Shown here piece after piece: positions 7,801-17,427 of a DNA stretch of 64,000 bases. The stretch spans positions 1 to 64,000 of the forward strand of contig NZ_JAGWDK010000024.1 of assembly GCF_018398875.1 (NCBI RefSeq). Direction: 5' to 3'. The position numbers and the translations under genes were made by a program. The notes below the pieces were generated by a model. It ran no database searches, was not told the origin of the DNA, and saw only the letters and a program-made list of their open reading frames with translations. Position 1 is the first letter of the stretch; each line of letters starts with the position of its first letter. This DNA is from Bradyrhizobium sp. sGM-13. Lineage in GTDB: Bacteria; Pseudomonadota; Alphaproteobacteria; Rhizobiales; Xanthobacteraceae.

Positions 7801-9396
7801 TTACTTATCCATCCAGACGTCTTCGTAACGGTAGCCGTTGTAGGAGCTGTTCACCATGATGGTGATGCCCTTGACATAAGGCTGCCAGCACGAGCCCTGG
7901 CGGGCGTGCAAGATGATCGGCCGCGCCACATCTTCCTGCAGCTTCTTGTCGATCTCCCAGACCAGCTTCTTGCGCTTGGCGACATCCTTCTCCACCGACT
8001 GCTCGTCGAACAGCTTCTCGATTTCCCTGTTGCAGTAGTTGGTATAGTTGCGCTCCGAGCCGCAGGAGTAGTTTTCGTAGAACGACTGGTCGGGGTCGTC
8101 GACCGCATTGCCGGTGAGGTTGAGACCGAGCGAGTAATCCTTGCGGGCGACCTTGGGGAACCATTGTGCGGTATCAACGACGTCGAGATCGCCGTCGATA
8201 TGGATGTTCTTCATCTGGTCGATCAGGATGACGGCGGGATCGCGGTAGATCGGGATGTTGCGCGTGGCGACCTTGACGGCGAGGCGCTTGTCCGGGCCGT
8301 AGCCCGCTTTCTGCATCAGCTTGCGCGCCTCTTCCCGGTTGGCGTTGACGTCGGGGCCGTAACCCGGAATCGATTCCAGCATTTCCTTCGGCATCGCCCA
8401 CAAGCCGCCCGGTGCGGGGAGCATGGTGCCGCCGATGTCGGCCTGTCCCTCGTACAGTATCGAGACGAAGGCCTTGCGGTCGAGCACCAGTGCCAGCGCG
8501 CGGCGAATGTCGATATTATCGAACGGCGGGGCGGACGAGTTGACGATGATGTTGGTCGAGACATTGACCGGCTCGACCACGCATACTGCGTTCGGCGCCT
8601 GCGACTTGACCTCCTTCAAGAGCGGGATCGACACTTCGGTCGGGAACGTCATGTCGAATCTCCCGGAGACAAATCCGAGAATAGCCGTCGAACGGTTGGT
8701 GATGATGGTGAACTCGATGCCGTCGAGGTGCGGCAGGCCCTTCTTGAAGTAGTCGGGATTTTTCGTGAGCTTGATCGATTCGTTGGCCTTGAACTCGACG
8801 AATTTGAACGGGCCGGTGCCGACCGGCTTGGTACGCATGTCGGCCGGGGAGACGTGGCACGGGTAAACCGGGGTGTAGCCGGAGGCGAGTAACGACAACA
8901 ACGCCGGCTGCGGCCGCTTCAGGCTGAACGATGCCTCGAAATCGCCGCTTGTCGTCACGTCCTCGACTTGATTGTACCAGGACTTTCGCGGGTTCTGACG
9001 AAACTTTTGTTGCGACTTGCCCATCAGCATGTCGAAGGTGCACTTGACGTCGGCTGAGGTGAACGGTTTGCCGTCATGCCATTTGACGCCCTGCTTCAAT
9101 TTGAAAGTGAGTTTCTTGCCGTCGTCGCTCCAGGCCCAGCTCTCCGCCAGATCCGGGACGATGGAGTCTGCGCTGTTCTGCGCGACGTCCTGCTTGAACA
9201 TGACCAGGTTGTTGAAGACCGGCATGAAGGGAACGTTGATCGAGAAGGTCGCACCTTCATGGATCGAGGCGCTGCCCGGGCTGTCGCGATGATAGACCCT
9301 GAGGATGCCGCCCTGTTTCGGCTCGCCGGCTGATGCAACATCATAAGCCGGCAGCAACAACAACGCCGCGGCGGCAAGCGCATGAACGCTCCGCAT
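7801..9396 (-). CDS. Peptide-type ABC transporter substrate-binding protein (SBP family 5)
   Basis: A 531-residue periplasmic binding protein. It has a Sec signal peptide (residues 1-23, cleavage near DVASAGEP), then GGILRVYHRDSPGSASIHEG. The family-5 signature WSDDGKKLTFKLKQGVKWHDGKPFTSADV lies near 80-110 (residues shown in part), followed by PVGTGPFKF. The start at 9396 is chosen over a longer in-frame extension because a strong GGGAGGGG site lies just upstream and the signal peptide begins there. First gene of the importer operon that continues with oppBCDF-type genes. The ligand is unknown; family members bind peptides, nickel or opines. Confidence 0.92.
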   Translation of the reverse strand: MRSVHALAAAALLLLPAYDVASAGEPKQGGILRVYHRDSPGSASIHEGATFSINVPFMPVFNNLVMFKQDVAQNSADSIVPDLAESWAWSDDGKKLTFKLKQGVKWHDGKPFTSADVKCTFDMLMGKSQQKFRQNPRKSWYNQVEDVTTSGDFEASFSLKRPQPALLSLLASGYTPVYPCHVSPADMRTKPVGTGPFKFVEFKANESIKLTKNPDYFKKGLPHLDGIEFTIITNRSTAILGFVSGRFDMTFPTEVSIPLLKEVKSQAPNAVCVVEPVNVSTNIIVNSSAPPFDNIDIRRALALVLDRKAFVSILYEGQADIGGTMLPAPGGLWAMPKEMLESIPGYGPDVNANREEARKLMQKAGYGPDKRLAVKVATRNIPIYRDPAVILIDQMKNIHIDGDLDVVDTAQWFPKVARKDYSLGLNLTGNAVDDPDQSFYENYSCGSERNYTNYCNREIEKLFDEQSVEKDVAKRKKLVWEIDKKLQEDVARPIILHARQGSCWQPYVKGITIMVNSSYNGYRYEDVWMDK

Positions 9397-9689
9397 GATC
9401 CCCTCCCACGTTTGCTCGGTCTCGAAACGGCCGATTGCATCAGACGATAGCATGACGGCGCGTCCGGGCAACCGGCCAAGACGATGCACAGATCGGCAAT
9501 TCGAACTAATCGAAATCCGCGCGGCGGAACACGCGCGCCAACACCGCTGTTCGCTGCGAAAGCGGCGGATTGGTTGCAGCGTAGCCGTTATGTGGTGGCT
9601 CGCGCTCGAATGTCTCGCCGGATGATGCACCGCACCACCAGGTGTCGCGACGTCTGTGTTCGAGTGCGCCATCTCACATCGTCGCATGC
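9397..9689. other. Intergenic region without a supported gene
   Basis: About 290 bases between the binding-protein gene and the CoA ligase gene, both on the minus strand. Open frames here show no start site or protein-like composition. It should contain the promoter for the importer operon. A small inverted repeat, TTCGA-N5-TCGAA, lies at about 9500-9514. Confidence 0.4.
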
Positions 9690-11240
9690 TCACACGATCC
9701 GCGAGGTCTTGTTGCCCCAATAGCGATCGCGCAACAGGCGCTTGTAGAGCTTGCCGGTCGGCAGCCGCGGCAGTTCGGCCTCGAAATCGATCGAGCGTGG
9801 CACTTTCTGGCGCGACAGCGACTGGCTGCAGAAGGCGATCAGTTCGTCGGCCAGTTCCTGTCCCGGCGAGACGCCCGGCATCGGCTGCACCACGGCCTTT
9901 ACTTCCTCGCCGAGATCGGGATTGGGCACCCCGAACACCGCGGCATCGGCGATCTTGGGGTGGGTGATCAGGAGGTTCTCGCATTCCTGCGGGTAGATGT
10001 TGACGCCACCGGATATGATCATGAAGGTCGCGCGGTCGGTCAGATAGAGAAAGCCGTCCTCGTCGACATAGCCGACGTCGCCGACCGTGCTCATGCTGCC
10101 GTCCGGCGAACGCACCTCCTGGGTCTTGGCCGGGTCGTTGAAATATTCAAACGGGGTTGCGGTCTTGAACCATACCGTGCCCGGGATACCCACCGGGCAG
10201 GGTTGCATGTTCTCGTCGAGAATATGGAGGTCGCCGAGCATCACCCGGCCGACGGTGCCGCGGTGTGCCAGCCATTCCTCGCTATTGCAGGCGGTGAAGC
10301 CGAGTCCTTCGGTGGCGCCGTAATATTCGTGGATGATCGGTCCCCACCATTTGATGATGTCGTCCTTCACCGCGGCCGGGCAGGGCGCGGCAGCATGGAT
10401 CGCGATCTCAAGCGATGAGAGGTCATAGCGCTTGCGGACATCCTCAGGCAGCTTCAGCATGCGCGAGAACATCGTCGGCACAAGCTGGGTGTGGGTGATG
10501 CCCCATCTTTGAACCAGCTCCAGATATTTTTCCGGATCAAAGCTTTCCATGATGATGACGGTGCCGCCGGCGCGGATCGTCAAATTGACCGCCGCCTGCG
10601 GCGCCGAATGGTACAGCGGCGCGGGCGAAAGGTAGATCATGCCTTCGCGGTAGTGCCACACGCCGTGCAGAAAGTCGAAGATCGCCAGATTCTGAAGCGG
10701 AGGTTGTTCGGGCAGCGGCCGCAGGATGCCCTTCGGCCGGCCCGTGGTGCCGGACGAATAGAGCATCGCGGTGCCGATGCATTCGTCTGATATCGGCGTC
10801 TTCGGCAGGCCTGACGTCGCCTGCTCAAGCCCGACGATACGGTCGCTCTCGCCGTCGCCGTCTGCGACAATGCATAATTCGACCTTGGGGCATTCCTTCA
10901 GCGCCTCGCGGGCGACGTCGAGCTTTGCCTTCGAGGTGATGAGAATGCGCGACTGGCTGTTGGTGAGGATGTAGGCGAGCTCGCCCGCGGTCAGGTAGGA
11001 GTTGACGCAGGTATAATAGAGCCCGCTGCGTTCGCCGGCGCCGCAGGCCTCGAGGTAGCGGCTGTTGTTCTCCATGAAGATCGAATAGTGGTCGAGGCGC
11101 TTGAGTCCGCGGTTGCGAAACAAGTGCGCAAGCCGGTTCGTACGCGCCTCCAGTTCACGATAGGTTACGGCCTCTCCGGTAGAAGCCATGATGAAGGCGG
11201 GCTGCAGCGGACGAAGGTGAGCATGTGTGCCGGTGTACAT
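9690..11240 (-). CDS. AMP-binding acyl-CoA ligase/synthetase
   Basis: A 516-residue member of the ANL superfamily that activates a carboxylic acid as acyl-AMP and then acyl-CoA. The P-loop is MLYSSGTTGRPKG (about 158-170), the A5 motif is YYGATEG, A7/A8 is VGDVGYVDEDGFLYLTDR followed by SGGVNIYP, and the A10 catalytic lysine is in LPTGKLYKR near the C terminus. It follows the dehydrogenase gene by 16 bases on the same strand, and an AGGAG overlaps the upstream stop, so the two form an operon. The substrate is not predictable from these motifs. Confidence 0.9.
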   Translation of the reverse strand: MYTGTHAHLRPLQPAFIMASTGEAVTYRELEARTNRLAHLFRNRGLKRLDHYSIFMENNSRYLEACGAGERSGLYYTCVNSYLTAGELAYILTNSQSRILITSKAKLDVAREALKECPKVELCIVADGDGESDRIVGLEQATSGLPKTPISDECIGTAMLYSSGTTGRPKGILRPLPEQPPLQNLAIFDFLHGVWHYREGMIYLSPAPLYHSAPQAAVNLTIRAGGTVIIMESFDPEKYLELVQRWGITHTQLVPTMFSRMLKLPEDVRKRYDLSSLEIAIHAAAPCPAAVKDDIIKWWGPIIHEYYGATEGLGFTACNSEEWLAHRGTVGRVMLGDLHILDENMQPCPVGIPGTVWFKTATPFEYFNDPAKTQEVRSPDGSMSTVGDVGYVDEDGFLYLTDRATFMIISGGVNIYPQECENLLITHPKIADAAVFGVPNPDLGEEVKAVVQPMPGVSPGQELADELIAFCSQSLSRQKVPRSIDFEAELPRLPTGKLYKRLLRDRYWGNKTSRIV

Positions 11241-11256
11241 CTTGGCTTCGGTCTCC

Positions 11257-12411
11257 TTACGCGGTCATGTCCAGAATCTCGCGTACCTGCGCCGGTCCCT
11301 CGATCTTGCGCGGATTGCGCGGCACCCACGGCGTTGCCATCGCTTGTTGCGCGATGCGGTCGAAATGCTCGGGCCCAACCTTGACCTCGCGCAGGCTGCG
11401 CGGCATGCCGAGATTGCGAATGAACCGGTCGAGCACGTCGCCGGCGTCATCGTTCGGATGGCCCATGGCGGCTGCGACCAGCGCCTGACGTTCGGCATTC
11501 GCTGACTTGTTCCAACGCATCACCGACGGCAGCATCACGCAGGAGGTGTAGCCGTGCGGCACGCCGAACTCCGCGCCGAGAACGTAGCCGATGCCGTGGC
11601 TGGCGCCCATCGGCACGCCGGAAGCGAGCGGCCCGGTCGAAAGCCAGGTACCGATCTGACAATCCATCCGCGCGTCGAGGTCGCCGGCCGCGGCCTTCAC
11701 CCGTGGCAGCGCCTGCGCCAGCATCGATAGGCCCTTCAGCGCCTGCGCGTCGCCATATGGGTGAGCCTCGCGCGAGCAGATGCCTTCGACGCAATGATCG
11801 ACGGCGCGGATACCGGTCGACAGCCACAGCCATTCCGGCGTGTGCTGGGCAAGCCAGGGGTCGAGAATCACGGCGCGCGGCATGATCAGCGGATGGCGCA
11901 GCGCTTCCTTGACCTTCGTCTTCTCGTTGGTGACGCCGGCCGTGGAGGAGAATTCGCCACCGGCGATCGTCGTCGGCACGCTGATCTGGCGCACCGTCGG
12001 CGCGGCAAGTCGCGGCAAGCCGCCGCGACCGGCCTTGATCCGGTCGATGTCGTCCGCGCTGCGGATATCGTTGGCGAGGCAGAGCTGCACGGCCTTGGCG
12101 CCGTCGGTGATCGAACCGCCGCCGATCGTGACGATGAGATCGGCATCCGCTGCGCGGGCCTGTTCGCTGGCGGCGATCACGGCTGAGCGCGGCGTGTGCG
12201 GCGGCATCGCGTCGAACGTGCCGACGCAGCGCGACCCCAGCGCACGGCGGATGGTGTCGATCACATCGGTTTCGCGGTTGAGCGTGCCGCTGACCATCAG
12301 GAAGGCACGCCTGGTGCCGAGCCGATCCAGCTGCGCGACGAGCGCCTCGGACGCCGGCCGTCCGAACACGACCTCGTCCATGGCGCCGAATACGACACGC
12401 CCTCTGTGCAC
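11257..12411 (-). CDS. Iron-type alcohol dehydrogenase/maleylacetate reductase family protein
   Basis: A 384-residue NAD(P)-dependent group III dehydrogenase. The nucleotide loop is TIGGGSITDGAK. Likely metal ligands are the Asp in SVPTTIAGGEF..., His in IRAVDHCVEG (about 220) and the two His in GASHGIGYVLGAEFGVPHGY (about 280-300). The GTG at 12411 is preferred to the ATG at 12381 because GGGGAGGA lies 5 bases upstream of it and homologues carry this extra N-terminal strand. It is in an operon with the CoA ligase, so a pathway from an alcohol or maleylacetate-like keto acid to an acyl-CoA is possible but unproven. Confidence 0.85.
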   Translation of the reverse strand: MHRGRVVFGAMDEVVFGRPASEALVAQLDRLGTRRAFLMVSGTLNRETDVIDTIRRALGSRCVGTFDAMPPHTPRSAVIAASEQARAADADLIVTIGGGSITDGAKAVQLCLANDIRSADDIDRIKAGRGGLPRLAAPTVRQISVPTTIAGGEFSSTAGVTNEKTKVKEALRHPLIMPRAVILDPWLAQHTPEWLWLSTGIRAVDHCVEGICSREAHPYGDAQALKGLSMLAQALPRVKAAAGDLDARMDCQIGTWLSTGPLASGVPMGASHGIGYVLGAEFGVPHGYTSCVMLPSVMRWNKSANAERQALVAAAMGHPNDDAGDVLDRFIRNLGMPRSLREVKVGPEHFDRIAQQAMATPWVPRNPRKIEGPAQVREILDMTA

Positions 12412-12900
12412 GCTTGTCCTCCCCGGACATTTTCTGGCCCTTGTGGTGGGCCTTGCCGCAAGGTTAGCCGAGGAAATCAGCGACGTCATGCCCGGAGACG
12501 ACGTTGCGTGGCGGCAGTCTCGCCCCGCAAGCGGTCGGCTCCCCCTTGCGGGGCTCGCGAAGCGAGAGCCCGGAATCCATCTCACCGTCGAAGATGCGGC
12601 CTGACGGATTTCGAGCTTGCACCAAGAGGCGCGCCGCGGAATGACGAGGGCGGGGCGAGGCGAGACGTCTTTGCACGATGTCACGTTTTCGTCATCAGGC
12701 GGCGATTAGCTGACCATTCGTCGCAACGGGTTCCGCTTTCATCGCAGTGCGAAAACGCGAAATCCGCGTTGCGAAGAGCGTTGACTACGTTGATGCATAA
12801 CGATTGTGCTTGATCCCAGCCGGTTCTTGACGAGACTGGGAACCGATCACATCTGTGGCCTCCGCAACTAAGTTCCACGGCAAGCTTTTCCATCGATCAG
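12412..12900. repeat. Divergent intergenic region with a palindromic repeat remnant
   Basis: About 490 bases between the divergent dehydrogenase and efflux genes. Positions of about 12484-12652 resemble a GC-rich bradyrhizobial repeat, with a hairpin around GGGGCTCGCGAAGCGAGAGC and the ending GGAATGACGAGG. The rest holds no supported gene. No repressor gene for the efflux pump is present here, although such pumps often have one beside them. Confidence 0.4.
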
Positions 12901-12901
12901 G

Positions 12902-14134
12902 ATGTTGAGAATGCAGGGGGAGATGGGATTGAGCACGACTGAGCCATTGAAACGTCCGGCTGCGGCAAGCCGTGATGGTCACTCACTTCGCGGTCTCAAA
13001 TGGTTGCCCCCACTGCTTGCGCTTGCGCTGTCAGCCTGTGGCGACAAGCCGCCGCAACAGCCAGCGGCCGCGGCGCCATCGGTCACGGTCTCGCAGCCGG
13101 TGAAACGTACCGTCACCGATTGGGATGAATTCACCGGCCGCTTCGAGGCCATCCAGGAGGTCCAGGTTCGCGCCCGCGTCGGCGGTTTCGTGAAGAGCGT
13201 CGAATTCCGCGACGGAGCGATCGTGCGCGCGGGCGACCTGCTTTACGTGATTGACGCCCGTCCGTTCGAGGCGGTCGCCGAGCAGGCCGATGGCCAGTTG
13301 TCGGACGCACGCGCGAGGGCCGAACTCGCCAGGCGCGAACTCGACCGTGCGCTGACGTTGAACCAGACCCAGGCCGTATCCGACTCTATCGTGGACCAGC
13401 GCCGCCAGACCCTGCAGGCGGCGCGCGCCGCGGAGATGCAGGCCGAAGGCGCGCTCAAGGCCGCCAAGCTCAACATCGAATTCACCCATGTGATGGCGCC
13501 GATCACCGGCCGAGTCAGCCGCCATCTCGTGACGCCTGGCAATCTCGTGCAGGGCTCCGAGGGTGGCGCCACGCTGCTCACTTCGATCGTCTCGCTCGAC
13601 CCGATCTACATCTATTTCGATGTCGACGAGGCGACTTACCTACGAAACAGCCGGCTCTGGTTCGAAGGCAAGCGGCCGAGCTCGCGCGACACGCCGAACC
13701 CGGTGCAGGTGACGCTGACCGGCGAAACCAAGCCCTCGCATGAGGGCAAGATGGATTTCCTCGACAACCGCCTGGACGTCTCGACCGGTACGCTGCGCAG
13801 CCGCGCCGTGATCCCGAACAAGGATCTCTCGATTCTTCCCGGCCAGTTCGGCCGCGTCCGGATCATCGGCAGTGCGCCTTATGAGGCGTTGCTGCTGCCT
13901 GATACGGCGATTGCGACCGACCAGTCGCGCAAGATCGTTTTCGTCGTCAAGGACGACAACACGGTCGAGGCGAAGCCGGTGACGCTCGGACCGCTCGATG
14001 AAGGCCTGCGCGTGATCCGTGAGGGCCTGAAGCCGGAAGACCGCGTCATTATCGACGGCCTGCAACGGGCGCGGGTGGGGGCAAAGGTCAGCCCGCAAAC
14101 GGGTGAGATCAAGCCGGCCGGTGCCAAGACATGA
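12902..14134 (+). CDS. RND efflux pump periplasmic adaptor (membrane fusion protein)
   Basis: A lipoprotein-type adaptor of up to 410 residues that bridges an inner-membrane pump to an outer-membrane channel. The lipobox LALSAC is near residue 46. The lipoyl/hairpin core has EVQVRARVGGFVKSVEFRDG, an alpha-helical hairpin (about 130-180) and then FTHVMAPITGRVSRHLVTPG. The C-terminal beta-barrel includes LLPDTAIATDQ. The start is uncertain: ATG 12902, ATG 12923 and TTG 12929 are in frame, and AGGGGGAG is best spaced for the TTG. The stop overlaps the pump gene as ATGA. MexE/AcrA type. Confidence 0.9.
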   Translation: MLRMQGEMGLSTTEPLKRPAAASRDGHSLRGLKWLPPLLALALSACGDKPPQQPAAAAPSVTVSQPVKRTVTDWDEFTGRFEAIQEVQVRARVGGFVKSVEFRDGAIVRAGDLLYVIDARPFEAVAEQADGQLSDARARAELARRELDRALTLNQTQAVSDSIVDQRRQTLQAARAAEMQAEGALKAAKLNIEFTHVMAPITGRVSRHLVTPGNLVQGSEGGATLLTSIVSLDPIYIYFDVDEATYLRNSRLWFEGKRPSSRDTPNPVQVTLTGETKPSHEGKMDFLDNRLDVSTGTLRSRAVIPNKDLSILPGQFGRVRIIGSAPYEALLLPDTAIATDQSRKIVFVVKDDNTVEAKPVTLGPLDEGLRVIREGLKPEDRVIIDGLQRARVGAKVSPQTGEIKPAGAKT

Positions 14135-17100
14135 ATCTCGGCCGTCTCTCCATCAACCAGCCCATCCTGGCGATGGTGTTGTCGATCGTGCTGCTGATCG
14201 TCGGCGCGATCGCCTACACCACGCTGCCGGTCTCCGAGTATCCGCAAGTGGTGCCGCCGACGGTGACGGTCACCACGCAATATCCCGGCGCCTCCGCACA
14301 AACCGTGTCCGACACCGTTGCCGCTCCGATCGAGCAGGAGATCAACGGCGTCGAGGACATGTTGTATCTCTACAGCCAGGCCACCTCGAACGGGCAGTTG
14401 ACGATCACGGTCACCTTTAAGCTCGGCACCGATCTCGACAAGGCCCAGGTGCTGGTGCAGAACCGCGTCGCGATCGCGCAGCCGCGGTTGCCCGAAGAGG
14501 TGCAGCGCAACGGCGTCATCACCCGCAAGAACAGTCCCGACATCCTGATGGTCGTGTTCATGCTGTCGCCGGACGACACGTTCGACCAGCTCTACATCTC
14601 CAACTACGCGCTGCTGCAGGTGCGCGACGAGTTGCTCCGGCTCGACGGCGTCGGCGACATTCAGATCTTCGGCGCGCGCGACTATTCGATGCGGCTGTGG
14701 CTCGACCCTGACAAGATCTCCACGCTCGGCCTGACCGCGGGCGAAGTGGTGGCGGCGATCCGCTCGCAAAACGTGCAGATCGCGGGCGGCCAGATCGCGG
14801 AACCGCCGATCGGCGACCGCGCCTTTTCGCCGAATCTCACCTTTACCGGCCGGCTGAAAGACCCGAAACAATTCGAGGAGATCGTGGTCAAGGCCGGCTC
14901 CGACGGGCGCACGGTCAAGCTGCGCGATGTCGCGCGGATCGAACTCGGTGCTTTGGCCTACTCGACCAACAGTTTTCTGCTGCGCAAATCCGCGGTCGCC
15001 ATGCTGGTCACGCAGCGGCCGGGCTCGAATGCGCTGGCGACCGCCGAGAATATTTCCAAGACGATGGAGAAACTGAAGGCGAGCTTCCCGAAGGGGCTCG
15101 ACTACAACATCGGCTACAACCCGACCGAATTCATCGCGCAGTCCGTCAGCGAGCTGATCAAGACGATCTACGAGGCGATGGCGCTGGTCGTCATCGTGGT
15201 GCTGGTATTTTTGCAGGGCTGGCGGCCGGCGATCATCCCGATCATGGCGATTCCGGTGTCGCTGGTCGGCACCTTTGCGGTGATGGCGGCGCTCGGGTTC
15301 TCGATCAACAATCTGACGCTGTTCGGCCTTGTGCTGGCGGTCGGCATCGTGGTCGACGACGCGATCGTGGTGGTCGAGAACGTCGAGCGCCACCTCGAAC
15401 ATGGCATGAGCCGGCGCGACGCCGCGCTCCGCACGATGCAGGAGGTCGGCAGCGCGCTGGTGTCGATCGCGCTGGTTCTGTGCGCCGTGTTCGTGCCGAC
15501 CGCCTTCCTCGGCGGCATCTCCGGGCAGTTCTTCCAGCAGTTCGCCGTCACCATTGCGGTGGCGACCGCGATTTCCTGTTTCTGTTCGCTGACGCTGTCG
15601 CCTGCGCTGGCCTCGCTGATCCTGCAGCCGCACGAGGACAAAAGGCCGCCGGCCCGTTGGAATTTCATCGCCCGCGGCTGGGGCGCCTTTACCGGCATGT
15701 TCAATCGCGGCTTCGACCGGCTGGCACATGGCTATGCCAGCACGGCCGATTTCGTGATCCGGCATTCGGTGGTGATGTTGCTGGTGTACGTGGCGCTGAT
15801 CGGCGGCGCCGGATGGCTGTTGATCACGACGCCGCAAGGCTTCATCCCGGCGCAGGACCGTGGCTACGTCATCGTCTCGGTACAATTGCCGGGCGCCGCC
15901 TCGCTGGCGCGAACGACCGAAGTGGTCAGGGAGATCGAAAAGATTGCGCTTGATACGCCGGGCGTCGTTCGCGCGCCGGCCTTCGCCGGCTTCTCGGGCG
16001 CGACCCGGACGCAGGCGAGCAACGCCGCGGCACTGTTTCCAGTATTTGATGATCCGGCGGCCAGGGCGAAGAAGGGACTTACGTCCACTTCGATCGCGAA
16101 CGAACTACGCAAGCGGCTGGCGAACATCCAGGGTGCGTTCATCATCGTGATTCCGCCGCCCGCGGTGCCTGGTATCGGCACCGGCGGCGGCTTCACCATG
16201 CGCATCCAGGACCGCCAGGGCCGCGGCTCCGAAATGCTGGCAGCGGCAACCGACGAATTGATAGGCGCCGCGCGCAAGGCGCCCGGACTGACCCAGGTGT
16301 TCTCCACCTTTGCCGCCAACACGCCGCAACTGTTCGTCGACATCGACCGCGTCAAGGCACAGAAGCTCGGCGTGCCGATTGCGAACATCAACGATACGAT
16401 CCAGACCTTTTTTGGCTCGTCCTATGTCAACGACTTCAACCTGTTCGGCCGCACCTACCGCGTCACGGCGCAGGCTGATCTGCCGTTCCGGAAGGAGACG
16501 TCCGATCTCGCACGCCTGCGCACCCGCAATGCTGCCGGCGACATGGTGATGCTCGGCAGCGTCGTGAGTTTCAGCGACATCTCCGGCCCCGACCGCGTCG
16601 CGCGCTATAATCTCTATCCCGCGTCCGAGCTGCAGGGTGACACGCTGCCGGGGACCAGTTCGGCGACCGCCATCGACACAATGAAGAAGCTCGCCGAGGA
16701 GACGCTGCCGAGCGGCTTCTCGTTCGAATGGACGGATTTGTCCTATCAGCAGGTCACCGGCGGCCAAGCCGGCCTGCTCGTGTTCCCGATCTGCGTGCTG
16801 TTCGTGTACTTGGTGCTGGCGGCGCAGTATGGCTCGTGGAGCCTGCCGTTCGCGGTCATCCTGATCGTGCCGATGTGCCTGCTCGCCGCCACCATCGGCG
16901 TGCGCATCATGGGACAGGACGTCAACATCCTGACCCAGATCGGCTTCGTGGTGCTGGTGGGGCTTGCGGCCAAGAACGCCATTCTCATTGTCGAGTTCGC
17001 GCGCGACATCGAGCTCGAGGGCAAGGCGCGGCTGGAGGCGGTGATCGAAGCCTGCCGGTTGCGGTTGCGACCGATCCTGATGACGTCATTCGCCTTCATC

Positions 17101-17283
17101 CTCGGCGTGCTGCCGCTGGTGATCTCGTCGGGCTCGGGCTCGGAGATGCGGCAGGCGGTGGGCGTCGCCGTGTTCTTCGGCATGATCGGCGTCACGCTAT
17201 TCGGCCTGGTGTTCACGCCGATCTTCTACGTCATCGTGCGCAACCTCGCCGAGGGCAAGGGCAAGAAGCGCACGGCGGTGTGA
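14131..17283 (+). CDS. RND multidrug efflux pump, inner-membrane subunit (HAE1 family)
   Basis: A full-length 1050-residue proton antiporter of the AcrB/MexF type. TM1 is in the N-terminal segment NQPILAMVLSIVLLIVG. Two large periplasmic loops and 12 membrane helices are predicted. The proton-relay aspartates are in GIVVDDAIVVVENVER (about 408-423). The C-terminal repeat has GLAAKNAILIVEFARD. It is translationally coupled to the adaptor. No outer-membrane channel gene follows, so it must borrow a TolC-type protein encoded elsewhere. The drug range cannot be inferred. Confidence 0.95.
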   Translation: MNLGRLSINQPILAMVLSIVLLIVGAIAYTTLPVSEYPQVVPPTVTVTTQYPGASAQTVSDTVAAPIEQEINGVEDMLYLYSQATSNGQLTITVTFKLGTDLDKAQVLVQNRVAIAQPRLPEEVQRNGVITRKNSPDILMVVFMLSPDDTFDQLYISNYALLQVRDELLRLDGVGDIQIFGARDYSMRLWLDPDKISTLGLTAGEVVAAIRSQNVQIAGGQIAEPPIGDRAFSPNLTFTGRLKDPKQFEEIVVKAGSDGRTVKLRDVARIELGALAYSTNSFLLRKSAVAMLVTQRPGSNALATAENISKTMEKLKASFPKGLDYNIGYNPTEFIAQSVSELIKTIYEAMALVVIVVLVFLQGWRPAIIPIMAIPVSLVGTFAVMAALGFSINNLTLFGLVLAVGIVVDDAIVVVENVERHLEHGMSRRDAALRTMQEVGSALVSIALVLCAVFVPTAFLGGISGQFFQQFAVTIAVATAISCFCSLTLSPALASLILQPHEDKRPPARWNFIARGWGAFTGMFNRGFDRLAHGYASTADFVIRHSVVMLLVYVALIGGAGWLLITTPQGFIPAQDRGYVIVSVQLPGAASLARTTEVVREIEKIALDTPGVVRAPAFAGFSGATRTQASNAAALFPVFDDPAARAKKGLTSTSIANELRKRLANIQGAFIIVIPPPAVPGIGTGGGFTMRIQDRQGRGSEMLAAATDELIGAARKAPGLTQVFSTFAANTPQLFVDIDRVKAQKLGVPIANINDTIQTFFGSSYVNDFNLFGRTYRVTAQADLPFRKETSDLARLRTRNAAGDMVMLGSVVSFSDISGPDRVARYNLYPASELQGDTLPGTSSATAIDTMKKLAEETLPSGFSFEWTDLSYQQVTGGQAGLLVFPICVLFVYLVLAAQYGSWSLPFAVILIVPMCLLAATIGVRIMGQDVNILTQIGFVVLVGLAAKNAILIVEFARDIELEGKARLEAVIEACRLRLRPILMTSFAFILGVLPLVISSGSGSEMRQAVGVAVFFGMIGVTLFGLVFTPIFYVIVRNLAEGKGKKRTAV

Positions 17284-17427
17284 ATTCGCGCTCGTCACTC
17301 CCGGATGACGGCGCAGTTTCGATCAAAGTTCCCCAATACTTTTGGCTGATCTGAAATGGATGGGCACTCGCGGGGTTATTGAATAAAGTCGCGAGGTTCC
17401 TCTGACAAAGAATTCCTGGAGAAAAGA

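Noticed and set aside
12681..12893. Small open frames in the gap before the efflux genes
   Set aside because: No good start signals, no protein-like composition, and partly in repeat-like DNA.
13879..15885. Long minus-strand open frame of 668 codons opposite the RND pump
   Set aside because: It is antisense to clearly conserved pump and adaptor genes, is rich in Arg/His/Asp as expected for GC-rich shadow frames, and has no domain.
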